Source: Azonexus sp. (GTDB taxonomy: Bacteria > Pseudomonadota > Gammaproteobacteria > Burkholderiales > Rhodocyclaceae). Taken from it: 53,132 nucleotides of DNA. This document shows positions 32,382 to 42,110 of the stretch, piece by piece. Numbering within the stretch: the stretch's first letter is position 1; the number at the start of each line of letters is the position of its first letter. Both the position numbers and the translations under genes were made by a program. A model generated the notes under the pieces. It was not told the origin of the DNA. It saw nothing but the letters and a program-made list of their open reading frames with translations, and did not search any database. The stretch lies in the NCBI GenBank assembly GCA_030691385.1, contig JAUYEI010000058.1, forward strand, positions 1-53,132, written 5' to 3'.

Positions 32382-33246
32382 ATGATTCCCATCAAACGCA
32401 TCCTCGCAACCACCGATTTTTCCGAACTCGGTAACGCCGCCGTGCGTCGCGCGGCCGTGCTTGCAGCGCGTGAAAACGCTGAACTGCTAATCGTGCATGC
32501 TTTTCCACGTCAGTCAGCACTCGAGGCTGCCTTTGGCCGTGGCAACCACCTGCCTGCCCGCTTGGTCGATGCCGCCAATGCCAATTTGAACGGACTAGTC
32601 GAAACAGTCCGAACAATTGGTGCGGGCCATATCCGAGCGGAAATTATTGAGGGATCGGCCCATCGATCCGTGGCCGACGCGGCCGAGACCTTCCAACCTG
32701 ACCTGACTGTCATCGGCGCACACGGCAAGGGTGCGTTGCAGCAGTTCTTTCTGGGCGGCACGCATTCTAGCCCAGGCCACCGCTCCGGTACTGGTTACCC
32801 GGTGTCCGGTAAGGGCTGATTATGTGAGCGGGATGGCAGCAGTCGATCTGGGGCCGAGATCCGATCTTGTGCTCCGTGCAGCGCTGCTTGTCGCGGGACG
32901 TGCGCGGATCACGTTAGTTCATGCCTATCTCGCGCCTTTCGAGGCGAAACTACGCTACAAGGGTATCCCGGAAGCGGATATCCGGCGCTATGCGGAAGCC
33001 GAGTCGCTCGCCGCCCAGCGCAACATGGCGGCCATGCTCGCCGACCCGGAACTGACCGGACTCGACATTGAGTGCCGCATCGTCCATGGAGATCCCAACC
33101 CGGCGCTCCCGGATGCTGTCGCTGCATTGAGTGCCGATCTGATTGTTGTTGGAAAACATAGTGGTACGCGCCTCGGCGAAACCGTGATGGGCAGCGTACC
33201 GCGCTTCCTCGCTTATTACGCGCCCTGCGACGTTCTGGTTGTCTGA
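32382..33246 (+). pseudogene. Tandem universal stress protein (UspA) with frameshift
   Basis: Two Usp domains are present but in different frames. Domain 1 (start at 32382, after AAAAGGG, MIPIKRILATTDFS) runs through VIGAHGKGALQQFFLGGT, then its frame drifts into HSSPGHRS and stops at 32817-32819. In the +1 frame, RILAQATAPVLVTRCPVRADYV continues directly from about 32761 and leads to domain 2 (LVVGKHSGTRLGETVMGSVPRFLAYYAPCDVLVV). An intact protein would be about 288 residues; the break sits at 32755-32763, where bases seem to be lost within GGT-x-RILAQA. It is either a true mutation or an assembly error. Confidence 0.82.
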
Positions 33247-33318
33247 TCACCTTGCCATCTTGCCAAGGATGATGCTTCATTGCGGGAATCGTTCCTTTAA
33301 CGTGATGCATGAATCGAG

Positions 33319-36009
33319 ATGAACATGACAGCATCTACCCAATCTCATCCCCCGCATGCCAATGCGGCTTGTACCGTCGCCGCCGACTTGGCTGTCGATC
33401 ACTCGCGCGGCCTGAGCGCGATGGAAGCAGCCCAGCGCCTCAATACGCACGGCCCCAACCGCCTCACGCCGCCAAAGAAACGCGGCCCAGTGCTGCGCTT
33501 CCTGCTGCAATTCCACAACGTCCTGATCTACGTGCTGCTCGGGGCGGCAGCGGTGACCGCGTTGCTTGGCCACGGCGTCGATACAGCCGTCATCCTCGGG
33601 GTGGTGATCATCAATGCCTTGATCGGCTTCGTTCAGGAAGGCAAGGCCGAAAAATCGCTCGATGCCATCCGCAACATGCTCTCGTTGCACGCCGCCGTAT
33701 TGCGTGACGGCCGCCGCCAGGAGATCGACGCCACCGAACTGGTACCCGGCGACATCGTCCTGCTCGCCTCCGGCGACAAGGTGCCGGCCGACCTGCGGCT
33801 GATCGAGATGCGCAGCCTGCGTATCGAGGAGGCAGCGCTAACCGGCGAATCGGAACCCGTCGAAAAGTCGCCCGTGCCCGTCGCCGAGAATGCCCCCATC
33901 GGCGACCGCCTGTGCATGGCCTATTCCGGCACGCTGGTGGTGTTCGGCCAGGGTCGCGGCGTGGTGGTCGCCACCGGCGATACGACGGAAATCGGCCGCA
34001 TCGGCCGCATGCTGGCCGAAGTGGAGTCGGTCGACACGCCACTTCTGAAGCAGATGGCACAGTTCGGCCGCTGGCTGACCGCCGGCATTCTGGTGCTAGC
34101 CGCCGGCACAATCGCCTTCGGCATGATCGTCCACGGCCAAACGGCCGGCGAGATGTTTCTTGCTGCCGTCGGCCTCGCCGTGGCGGCGATTCCCGAGGGG
34201 CTGCCGGCGATCATGACCATCACGCTGGCCATCGGCGTGCAGCGCATGGCCGGACGTAACGCCATCATCCGCCGCATGCCGGCCGTCGAGACGCTGGGTG
34301 CGGTAACGACGATTTGCTCCGACAAGACCGGTACGCTGACCAAGAACGAAATGACGGTCCAGCGCGTGGCAACTGCGGACAGGCTGATCGAGGTTTCCGG
34401 TGTTGGCTATGCGCCGCACGGCGGTTTCAGCGAAGACGAGCGACAGGTTGATGCGGCGGAACTTGCCGACATCGCCCGCTCCGCGCTGCTCTGCAACGAC
34501 GCCATCCTGTGCGAGACGGCGGGCGATTGGAAGCTGGAAGGCGATCCGACCGAGGGCGCCTTGCTGACGCTGGCGCTGAAGGCCGGGCTGGATGCGCGCT
34601 TCGAAGCCGAGGCCTTACCGCGCATTGACGTCATTCCATTCGAATCCGAGCACCGCTTTATGGCGACGCTGCACCATGATCATGCAGGGCACGCCTTCGC
34701 TTTCGTCAAGGGTGCGCCAGAGCGGGTGATTGGTATGTGCTCAAAGCAGCGCACCAATGGCGAAGACAAGACCATCGATCCATTGCTCTGGCAGGCGCGG
34801 ATTGATGAACTGGCAGCACAAGGCTTCCGCGTGCTGGCGCTGGCCACCGCGCCAATGGAGAAAGGCAAGCGCGAACTCGCCTTCGCCGATGTCGAGAGCG
34901 GACTGACCCTGTTGGCGCTCGCCGGTATCATGGACCCGCCACGCGAGGAAGCGATTCGCGCCGTGGCGGCCTGCCATTCGGCAGGCATCCGCGTCAAGAT
35001 GATTACCGGCGACCACGCGGTGACGGCTGCCGCAATTGCCCGTGCGATGGGGATGCGGGTGACGGGTGACCGGGCGCTGACCGGTGCCGAGATCGAAACC
35101 ATGGACGAAGCGGCGCTCCGCCAGGCGGTGCGCGAGGTTGACGTCTTTGCCCGCGCCAGTCCGGAACACAAGTTGCGCCTGGTCGAGGCCATGCAGGCCA
35201 ACGGCGAGGTGGCCGCGATGACCGGCGACGGCGTGAACGATGCGCCGGCACTGAAGCGTGCCGATGTCGGCGTGGCCATGGGACACAAGGGTACCGAGGC
35301 GGCCAAGGAAGCCGCCGAAATGGTGCTCGCCGATGATAATTTCGCTTCCATCGCCGCTGCCGTCGAGGAAGGCCGCACCGTTTACGACAACCTGCGCAAG
35401 GCGGTGGTCTATGTGCTGCCGACCAGCGTTGGCCAGGCTTCAATGGTGCTGATCGCCGTGCTGCTGGGCATGACCCTGCCGATCACACCGGTGCAGATCC
35501 TGTGGATCAACATGGTCACGGCGGTGACGCTGTCGCTGGCCATCGCCTTCGAGCGCCCGGAGCCGGGGCTGATGGCGCGACCGCCGCGTGATCCAAAGGA
35601 ACCTCTGGTCAACGGCTTCATGCTTTGGCGCATCGGCTTCGTCACGGTCTTGCTGGTCGCCACCTCGTTCGGGATGTTCCTCTGGGAAATTGAACGCGGC
35701 ATGAGTCTGGAGTTCGCCCGCACGGCTGCAGTGAATACGCTGGTCATGGGACAGATCGTCTATCTCTTCAACTGTCGTCGCCTGACCGGTTCCGTGCTGT
35801 CGAAAGACGGTTTGCTCGGCAACCGAATCGCGCTGAAGGCGATTGCGGTGCTGGTCGTGCTGCAACTGGCGATGACGCATCTGCCGTTCAAGCAAGCGCT
35901 GTTCGGCACCGATCACCTCGATGTGGAAACCTGGCTGCGTGTTCTGGCTGCTGGGGTCATTGTGTTCCTGGCGGTTGAACTGGAGAAAGTTTTCTGGCGA
36001 CGGCGATGA
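33319..36009 (+). CDS. P-type cation-transporting ATPase (P2-like)
   Basis: An 896-residue P-type pump. Order of parts: cation ATPase N-domain (about 25-90), the TGES actuator loop, PEGLP in the membrane (ion site, as in Ca2+ and related P2 pumps, not the CPC of heavy-metal pumps), the phosphorylation site DKTGT with Asp335, KGAPE nucleotide site, the MITGDH and TGDGVNDAPALKRADVGVAMG hinge, and C-terminal membrane segments (VQILWINMVT onwards). Length and motifs are complete. Substrate cannot be told from sequence alone; Ca2+, Mn2+ or Na+/K+ are all possible. It lies between the Usp pseudogene and a phosphate transporter in the same direction. Confidence 0.9.
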   Translation: MNMTASTQSHPPHANAACTVAADLAVDHSRGLSAMEAAQRLNTHGPNRLTPPKKRGPVLRFLLQFHNVLIYVLLGAAAVTALLGHGVDTAVILGVVIINALIGFVQEGKAEKSLDAIRNMLSLHAAVLRDGRRQEIDATELVPGDIVLLASGDKVPADLRLIEMRSLRIEEAALTGESEPVEKSPVPVAENAPIGDRLCMAYSGTLVVFGQGRGVVVATGDTTEIGRIGRMLAEVESVDTPLLKQMAQFGRWLTAGILVLAAGTIAFGMIVHGQTAGEMFLAAVGLAVAAIPEGLPAIMTITLAIGVQRMAGRNAIIRRMPAVETLGAVTTICSDKTGTLTKNEMTVQRVATADRLIEVSGVGYAPHGGFSEDERQVDAAELADIARSALLCNDAILCETAGDWKLEGDPTEGALLTLALKAGLDARFEAEALPRIDVIPFESEHRFMATLHHDHAGHAFAFVKGAPERVIGMCSKQRTNGEDKTIDPLLWQARIDELAAQGFRVLALATAPMEKGKRELAFADVESGLTLLALAGIMDPPREEAIRAVAACHSAGIRVKMITGDHAVTAAAIARAMGMRVTGDRALTGAEIETMDEAALRQAVREVDVFARASPEHKLRLVEAMQANGEVAAMTGDGVNDAPALKRADVGVAMGHKGTEAAKEAAEMVLADDNFASIAAAVEEGRTVYDNLRKAVVYVLPTSVGQASMVLIAVLLGMTLPITPVQILWINMVTAVTLSLAIAFERPEPGLMARPPRDPKEPLVNGFMLWRIGFVTVLLVATSFGMFLWEIERGMSLEFARTAAVNTLVMGQIVYLFNCRRLTGSVLSKDGLLGNRIALKAIAVLVVLQLAMTHLPFKQALFGTDHLDVETWLRVLAAGVIVFLAVELEKVFWRRR

Positions 36010-36073
36010 CTAACCGGAGAGCCCAAGATGGGAGGCGGGAGACGCTGTGCCCTGCATTTTCGGGAGGGGGCCG

Positions 36074-36087
36074 CGGAAATTTTTCCG
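36074..36087. promoter_or_regulatory. Palindrome CGGAAA-TT-TTTCCG upstream of the phosphate transporter gene
   Basis: A perfect 6-bp inverted repeat with 2-nt centre lies 57 bp upstream of the phosphate transporter gene. It might be an operator. It is too weak for a terminator, as no T-run follows. Confidence 0.3.
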
Positions 36088-36143
36088 GGCTGCTATCCTT
36101 CCGCTGTGCCATTCACCCAATTGATTGAGACTGCATCGCGCAT

Positions 36144-37718
36144 ATGGAAATAAAGGACATCAACAAGATTGAACAGGCCGCCGAGAGGTCGCGCCCCGAA
36201 TTGCTGCGTTTCGGCCTGGCGCTACTCTTTGTCATCGGCATCATGCTCTACACTTGGGCTTCAGGGGGCGGCAACATCATGTTGGTCGCCGCCGGGATGA
36301 TCGGCGGCTACATGGCGCTGAATATCGGTGCCAATGATGTTGCCAACAACGTCGGGCCGGCTGTTGGCTCGCGTGCGCTGACCATGGGCGGGGCGCTGGT
36401 CATCGCAGCCATTTGCGAGGCTGCAGGCGCCCTGATCGCTGGTGGTGACGTGGTATCTACCATTCGCGGCGGGATCATTGCACCGACAGCGGTAGCCAAT
36501 TCCGAAGTGTTTGTCTGGCTGATGCTGGCCGCACTTTTGGCCGGGGCGATTTGGCTCAATATCGCCACTGCCTTGGGGGCGCCGGTGTCGACCACCCACT
36601 CCATTGTCGGCGGCGTTCTGGGCGCTGGAGTCGCAGCGGGCGGTTGGGGCGTTGCCAACTGGGAGACCATGGGCTCGATTGCAGCTAGCTGGGTGATTTC
36701 GCCGGTAATGGGAGGCATCATCGCCGCCGGTTTTCTTTATTTCATCAAGCACCGGATCCTGTATCGCCAGGATGTCATGGCCGCAGCGCGCAGCGTCGTG
36801 CCCTTGTTGGTTGCCGGCATGGCCTGGGCCTTTACCACCTACCTGATGCTCAAGGGGGTGCGTGCTGTGCTCAAGGTTGGTTTCTTGGAGTCCACCCTGG
36901 CCGGGGGTGTCGTTGCGCTGATTACCTACTATGTCGTGCGCCCGCGCGTGGCGCTGCAGGCCGGTAGCAAGGCGCCAAACGACAAGGCGCGCGTCAATGT
37001 CATGTTCACGATACCGCTGATTTTTGCGGCGGCGCTCCTCAGTTTTGCCCATGGCGCCAACGATGTTGCCAACGCCATCGGTCCGCTCGCCGGTATCGCG
37101 GATGTGCTGGGCAAGGGGTCGGTCGGCAAGTCGGCGCAGATTCCGCTCTGGGTCATGATGGTCGGTGCCATCGGCATCTGTCTCGGACTGGCCCTGTTCG
37201 GGCCGAAACTGATTCGCACGGTCGGTTCGGAAATCACTGAACTCGACCAGACGCGAGCCTTCTGCATTGCTATGTCGGCAACGATCACCGTCATCATCGC
37301 CAGCCAGTTGGGCCTGCCGGTCAGCTCAACGCATATCGCGGTGGGCGGTGTCTTCGGTGTTGGCTTCCTGCGTGAATATCTCAAGTCAAGCTACACGCGG
37401 ATGGTCGACGAGATCCTTGCCCATCATCCCGCCGATAGCGCCGATGCCATCAAGGAATATCTCCAACGCTTCGACCGGGCGACCCCGCAGAACAAGGCGG
37501 CCATGCTCGACCAGTTGAAGCGGGAAGCCAAGCAGCACAACGCGCCCGAACTGTTCTCGCGCGAGGATCGCAAGGGCTTGCGCACGGTCTACCGCGGAGA
37601 ATTGATCAAGCGCGCCCATCTGCACAAGATTATTGCCGCCTGGCTCATTACCGTGCCAGCTTCGGCCTTGCTGGGAGCTCTGTTTTTCTTTGCCTTGCGA
37701 GGTGCCATGCTGCCCTGA
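36144..37718 (+). CDS. PiT-family inorganic phosphate transporter
   Basis: A 524-residue membrane protein with the two PiT signatures GANDVANNVGPAVGS (about residue 66) and GANDVANAIGPLAGI (about 307) plus GAPVSTTHSIVGG and LPVSSTHIAVGG. Twelve or so membrane segments surround a cytoplasmic C-terminal region (about 420-490, helical, charged) and one final TM. PiT carriers move metal-phosphate with H+ or Na+. No Shine-Dalgarno is obvious at 36144. It lies among other ion carriers in the island. Confidence 0.9.
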   Translation: MEIKDINKIEQAAERSRPELLRFGLALLFVIGIMLYTWASGGGNIMLVAAGMIGGYMALNIGANDVANNVGPAVGSRALTMGGALVIAAICEAAGALIAGGDVVSTIRGGIIAPTAVANSEVFVWLMLAALLAGAIWLNIATALGAPVSTTHSIVGGVLGAGVAAGGWGVANWETMGSIAASWVISPVMGGIIAAGFLYFIKHRILYRQDVMAAARSVVPLLVAGMAWAFTTYLMLKGVRAVLKVGFLESTLAGGVVALITYYVVRPRVALQAGSKAPNDKARVNVMFTIPLIFAAALLSFAHGANDVANAIGPLAGIADVLGKGSVGKSAQIPLWVMMVGAIGICLGLALFGPKLIRTVGSEITELDQTRAFCIAMSATITVIIASQLGLPVSSTHIAVGGVFGVGFLREYLKSSYTRMVDEILAHHPADSADAIKEYLQRFDRATPQNKAAMLDQLKREAKQHNAPELFSREDRKGLRTVYRGELIKRAHLHKIIAAWLITVPASALLGALFFFALRGAMLP

Positions 37719-37856
37719 AACATTTCGTCCGGATAGCGGCCGGCAGGGCATTTCCGCTCTGGCTGAGCTAGTCGGTTGAAAAGCCACACTGGCAGCGCAC
37801 AGGGGTGAACGGTACGCATAGCTGTTCGACCGAACAGAGATTAGGAGAGTTGAGTC

Positions 37857-37895
37857 ATGTCCCTCGAATATCAAATTGGAAGCCTGTTCGTTTGA
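37857..37895 (+). CDS. Leader peptide candidate coupled to the Kef-type gene
   Basis: A 12-residue frame (MSLEYQIGSLFV) with a very good Shine-Dalgarno (AGGAGAG at 37843-37849). Its TGA overlaps the ATG of the antiporter gene (TGATG, sharing the A at 37895), and the antiporter lacks its own clear ribosome-binding site. This fits translational coupling, in which the leader is translated to open the downstream start. It is too short for similarity tests, so it is a candidate only. Confidence 0.5.
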   Translation: MSLEYQIGSLFV

Positions 37896-39604
37896 TGGAC
37901 CATCTGATACAAATCATCCTCCTCCTGGCCGTCGCTGTCGCGATCATGCTCATCTTCCAGCGGCTGCATGTACCAACCAGCCTTGGTTATCTGCTGGTCG
38001 GCCTGATCCTCGGGCCGCACACCATTGGGCCGACCGTACATGTCGCGGAATTCAAGGTGCTCGCGGAATTCGGCGTAGTCTTCCTTCTCTTCTCCATCGG
38101 GCTGGCCTATTCGCTGCCGCAATTGCACGCGATGCGCCATCAGATTCTCGGCCTGGGTACCGCACAGGTCGTGCTGACCACAGCCCTGGTTGCCATACTG
38201 CTCTGGCTGGCTGGCCAGCCGCCCGCATTGGCCTTCGTTGTTGGGGCCGTCTTTGCTCAGTCCTCGTCCACGATCATCGGCCGCCAACTGGCGGAGCAAG
38301 GCGAAGACAGCACGGCGCATGGCCGGCTGGGCCTAGCCATTTCTGTCTTCCAGGATGTGACTGCTGTACCTTTCCTGATTCTGATCCCGGTACTAGGCGC
38401 CGCCACCGGCATGGACAAGCTGGCCGGCGAGTTGGGCTGGGCCATGGTCAAGGCCATGCTGGCATTCGCCTTGGTTTTCTACGCGACACGCTGGGCTCTA
38501 CGCCCGCTCTTTCATCAGGTCGCCGAGCGCCGCTCGGCCGAGTTGTTCACCCTCACTGTCCTGCTCGTGGTGCTGGTGGCGGCCTGGACCACCCACAGCC
38601 TGGGCTTGTCGCTCGCCTTTGGTGCCTTCCTGGCGGGGATGATGCTCGGTGAGACCGAGTTCCGCCATCAGGTGGAATCGAGTATCCGACCGTTTCGCGA
38701 TGTGCTGCTCGGCCTGTTCTTCGTCGGCATCGGCATGCTGATTGAGCCGGCCGCGCTGCCACGCATCTGGCACTTGGCGCTGCTTGGTGCTTTGTTGCTC
38801 CTGCTGGGCAAGATTGCCGTCGTCGTCCTGATCGTGCGCCGCAGCGGCATGGATGTTGTCGCCGCCTGGCGTACTGCCCTGCTGCTGGCGGTGGGCGGCG
38901 AGTTCGGCTTTGCTTTGCTCGCCATCGCACTTGACGCCAGCGTTATCGATCCGCAAGCCGGCCAGATCGTGCTCAATGCTGTCCTCTTCTCACTGATTGT
39001 GGGGGTGCTGCTGATCCGCTACAACGATGCCATCGCCAACTGGCTTAGCCGGACGGGTAACGAGCCTCCACTACTGAGCAACCAATTAGCAGGCCTGCCG
39101 CTACCGCGGGTGCTGATCGGGGGTTACGGCAGGGTCGGCCACACCATAGCCGTGCTGCTGAACTCGAGCGGTGTTGATTTCCTGGCCTTCGACATCGATC
39201 CGAAGCGGGTGCAGCAGGGACGGGCTGACGGGCATGTTGTGCTCTACGGCGACATTGCCGATCCGGAACTACTTTCTGCCGCTCGTGCCGAGCAGGCAAG
39301 TCTGGCCATCGTCACCGTGAACAGCCACGCCATCGCATTGCGGACGGTATCCGCCCTGCGTCAGCATTGTCCTCTTGTTCCGGTCATCGCTCGCGCCCGC
39401 GACCTCGAAACCAGTGCTGTTCTGGTTGGCGCCGGCGCGATCCATGCCTATCCCGAGGCGATTGAGTCAAGCCTGCGCCTCGGCGCAACAGCCCTGCGAA
39501 TGTTGCGGATTCCAACGGTCAATATCGATCAGATGCTGCAGGATATCCGCGACTGGGATTACCAACCCGTGATCGAAAATCCCGTGAAGGAGAATGACCA
39601 ATGA
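37895..39604 (+). CDS. Kef/YbaL-type monovalent cation:proton antiporter with RCK domain
   Basis: A 569-residue protein starting at the ATG at 37895 (MDHLIQIILLLA). Residues about 1-385 are a CPA2 Na+/H+ exchanger-type membrane domain (GYLLVGLILGPHTIGP, LLFSIGLAYSLPQL, VVGAVFAQSSSTII, DVTAVPFLIL). From about 405 a TrkA-N (RCK) domain follows with the nucleotide site VLIGGYGRVGHTIAVLL and the acidic AFDID. Proteins of this type exchange K+ for H+ under nucleotide or glutathione control. It overlaps the next usp gene by 4 bp and follows the leader described above. An upstream GTG extension in frame is unlikely, as it lacks hydrophobic character and an SD. Confidence 0.88.
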   Translation: MDHLIQIILLLAVAVAIMLIFQRLHVPTSLGYLLVGLILGPHTIGPTVHVAEFKVLAEFGVVFLLFSIGLAYSLPQLHAMRHQILGLGTAQVVLTTALVAILLWLAGQPPALAFVVGAVFAQSSSTIIGRQLAEQGEDSTAHGRLGLAISVFQDVTAVPFLILIPVLGAATGMDKLAGELGWAMVKAMLAFALVFYATRWALRPLFHQVAERRSAELFTLTVLLVVLVAAWTTHSLGLSLAFGAFLAGMMLGETEFRHQVESSIRPFRDVLLGLFFVGIGMLIEPAALPRIWHLALLGALLLLLGKIAVVVLIVRRSGMDVVAAWRTALLLAVGGEFGFALLAIALDASVIDPQAGQIVLNAVLFSLIVGVLLIRYNDAIANWLSRTGNEPPLLSNQLAGLPLPRVLIGGYGRVGHTIAVLLNSSGVDFLAFDIDPKRVQQGRADGHVVLYGDIADPELLSAARAEQASLAIVTVNSHAIALRTVSALRQHCPLVPVIARARDLETSAVLVGAGAIHAYPEAIESSLRLGATALRMLRIPTVNIDQMLQDIRDWDYQPVIENPVKENDQ

Positions 39605-40521
39605 CAACCACCCAGAAGATCCTCGTTGCCACCGATCTTTCCGCTCCCGCACGCCATGCAGTAGTGCGTGCCAAACGTCTTGCCACCTCCTTGGGGAGCG
39701 AGTTGCACATCATGCATGCACTGGAGCTGGATACCCTCGAATTCAGCCTGCGGGAAATCCTGGGAAGCGAACTGTCAGCGGTAAAGGAGGCATTGCTTGA
39801 GGATGCTAGAGAACACCTTCGTCAACAAGCTGGCGATCCCGAGAGCTATCAGGGAGGGGGGGTCGAAACGCGCGTTGTCATCGGCAACCCGTTGCTCACG
39901 ATCGCCGCCGAAGCAGATGCTGTTGATGCTGGTTTGTTGGTTCTGGGCGCACGTGGCGACTCTTTTTTGCGCCATACCCTGCTTGGATCGACAGTGGCGC
40001 GCTTGATGCGAAAATCTTTCGCGCGGCCGGTGCTGGTGGTCAAGCAGCCGCCGCGTGAGAGCTATCGCAGCATCATAGTTGCGGTGGATTTTTCTCCCGT
40101 ATCGATCAAGGCTCTCCAACTGGCGAAACAGTTTGCTCCTGATATCGATCTCGTCCTGATGCATGCCTTCGAATTACCCTTCGAGGGTAAGATGGTCTAT
40201 GCAGGCGTCAATGAAAAGCTGATCAGCAGCTATGTCGCCAGTGAGAGCAAGACCCGGCTCAAGCAACTACACGACCTCGCGGCAGAGGCTGGGCTGGGTT
40301 TCTCCCATTACTCGGCGCGGGTCATTCATGGCGATCCTTGGCAGCAGATACTTTCTCTGGAACAGGAAATCGGTGCCGATCTTATCGTCGTCGGAAAACA
40401 CGGTACGCATGTCACCGAGGAACTGCTGCTGGGGAGCGTAACCAAGCATGTACTGGCCGAATCGCAATGCGACGTGCTGGTCGTTGCTGATCCTCGTCCC
40501 GGCAAGCCTGAGTTACCTTGA
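39601..40521 (+). CDS. Tandem universal stress protein (UspA x2)
   Basis: A 306-residue protein with two Usp domains. Domain 1 (about 1-147) begins KILVATDLSAPARHAV and ends LGARGDSFLRHTLLGSTVARLMR, with the G-x2-G-x9-G-(S/T) ATP loop. Domain 2 (about 155-296) begins SIIVAVDFSPVS and ends VVGKHGTHVTEELLLGSVTKHVLAESQCDVLVV. Usp proteins bind ATP and act in stress survival and signalling. It overlaps the antiporter by 4 bp and the Na/Pi gene by 4 bp, pointing to joint expression and perhaps regulation of the antiporter by the Usp. Confidence 0.9.
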   Translation: MTTTQKILVATDLSAPARHAVVRAKRLATSLGSELHIMHALELDTLEFSLREILGSELSAVKEALLEDAREHLRQQAGDPESYQGGGVETRVVIGNPLLTIAAEADAVDAGLLVLGARGDSFLRHTLLGSTVARLMRKSFARPVLVVKQPPRESYRSIIVAVDFSPVSIKALQLAKQFAPDIDLVLMHAFELPFEGKMVYAGVNEKLISSYVASESKTRLKQLHDLAAEAGLGFSHYSARVIHGDPWQQILSLEQEIGADLIVVGKHGTHVTEELLLGSVTKHVLAESQCDVLVVADPRPGKPELP

Positions 40522-42110
40522 ATACACTGGAACTCATCGGTGGTCTGGCGGGCGGCGTCGGGCTCTTCCTTCTCGGCATGGGCCTGATGACCGACGGCCT
40601 CAAGTTGGCTGCCGGACCGGCGCTGGAGCGCATCCTTGCCAATGCAACGAAGACCCGGCTGCGCGGCCTGGCCTCGGGCATCACGGTAACGGCGCTGGTG
40701 CAATCGTCCAGTGCGGTTACGGTAGCGGCCATCGGTTTCGTCAATGCCGGCCTGCTCAATCTGTCGCATGCGCTGTGGGTGCTGTTCGGCGCCAATGTCG
40801 GCACGACTATGACCGGTTGGCTGGTGGCGCTTGTCGGGCTGAAGTTCAAGATCGAGGCCCTGGCACTGCCCCTCATCGGTATCGGCATGCTTCTGCGCCT
40901 GACTGGCGAGCGGGAGCGCCGGGGAGCGCTGGGCATGGCGCTGGCTGGATTCGGCGTGCTGTTCCTCGGTATCGAGATGCTCAAGGAGACCTTTTCCGGG
41001 CTCTCCAGCGACTTCCAGTTGCCCGCTGGCAGCGATCCTTTTGAGGTACTGACGCTGGTGCTGATCGGTATCGTGCTGACAGTGTTGATGCAATCGTCGA
41101 GTGCATCGCTGGCAGTGGCGCTGACAGCCGCTCAGGGCGGGCTGATTGCAGCCCAGGGGGCGGCTGCCGTGGTTATCGGCGCCAACATTGGCACCACCGT
41201 GACGGCGTTGATCGCCGCCGTTGGTGCCACGGCAAATGCCAAGCGCGCCGCGGCGGCGCATATCCTGTTCAACCTGCTTACCGGTATTGTTGCGCTGGCG
41301 CTTCTGCCCTGGCTCATCGCCTTGCTCGGTGTGCTGCGCGAATGGCTGGGACTGGATGAAGCACCAGCGGCGAAGCTGGCCCTGTTCCATACGCTGTTCA
41401 ACTTGCTCGGGGTACTGTTGATCTGGCCGCTGGCCAACCGGCTGACCCGCTTTCTTGAAGCGCGCTTTGTCAGCGCCGATGAGGAACTGGGGCGACCACA
41501 CTATCTCGACAAGACCGTGCTTGCCGTGCCCGCCCTGGCGCTTGATGCCCTGGAGCGGGAAATCCGGCGAATGGGCCAGCTTTCGTTAACAACGGTACGC
41601 GCTGTCGTGGTTGAATCCGGCCCACCCGGGCCGACGCTGCTGCGCGACCGGCAGGCAGTGGCGCGCCTGAATGTGGCCATTGCCGACTTCATCGCTCAAC
41701 TCAACCGCGCCGGGATGGCCCCGGAAAGTGCGACGCGCTTACCCGAACTGTTGCGCAAGGCTCGCTACTACGAAGCGGCAGCAGAATTGGCGACGGAAGC
41801 AGGCGAAGCGCTGAGCGAAGTTGAAGACAGAGCCACCAAGGATGCGCCCGCAATAGAATTCCGCGCCCGCTCGCAGGATCTTCTGGCCAGGCTTGACCCC
41901 GAGGCACAGGCGGATGCGGAAATCCGCGAAGCCGCACTTTCAGCCATGCAGCGTGCCTATCAGGCACTCAAGGCGTACTGGCTGGAGCTTGGCGCCCGTG
42001 GCATGATGACTGTCATCGAAATGGACGCGTACCTGCGTGCTGCCAGTGCCATTCGCCGTGCGCTTGAACAGGCCGCCAAGGCGGCACACAGGCTGAATGA
42101 AACGATATGA
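40518..42110 (+). CDS. Na/Pi cotransporter family protein with PhoU-like domain
   Basis: A 530-residue protein with a TTG start in the TTGA overlap with the usp stop. Membrane part (about 1-330) holds two repeats, VQSSSAVTVAAIGFVNAG and MQSSSASLAVALTAA, each with the QSSS motif of Na+-phosphate cotransporters, and GANVGTTMT and GANIGTTVTAL. The C-terminal part (about 340-530) is helical, PhoU-like. NptA-type proteins bring phosphate with Na+, so the gene fits beside Na+ antiporters. It overlaps mnhE by 4 bp. Confidence 0.9.
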   Translation: MNTLELIGGLAGGVGLFLLGMGLMTDGLKLAAGPALERILANATKTRLRGLASGITVTALVQSSSAVTVAAIGFVNAGLLNLSHALWVLFGANVGTTMTGWLVALVGLKFKIEALALPLIGIGMLLRLTGERERRGALGMALAGFGVLFLGIEMLKETFSGLSSDFQLPAGSDPFEVLTLVLIGIVLTVLMQSSSASLAVALTAAQGGLIAAQGAAAVVIGANIGTTVTALIAAVGATANAKRAAAAHILFNLLTGIVALALLPWLIALLGVLREWLGLDEAPAAKLALFHTLFNLLGVLLIWPLANRLTRFLEARFVSADEELGRPHYLDKTVLAVPALALDALEREIRRMGQLSLTTVRAVVVESGPPGPTLLRDRQAVARLNVAIADFIAQLNRAGMAPESATRLPELLRKARYYEAAAELATEAGEALSEVEDRATKDAPAIEFRARSQDLLARLDPEAQADAEIREAALSAMQRAYQALKAYWLELGARGMMTVIEMDAYLRAASAIRRALEQAAKAAHRLNETI

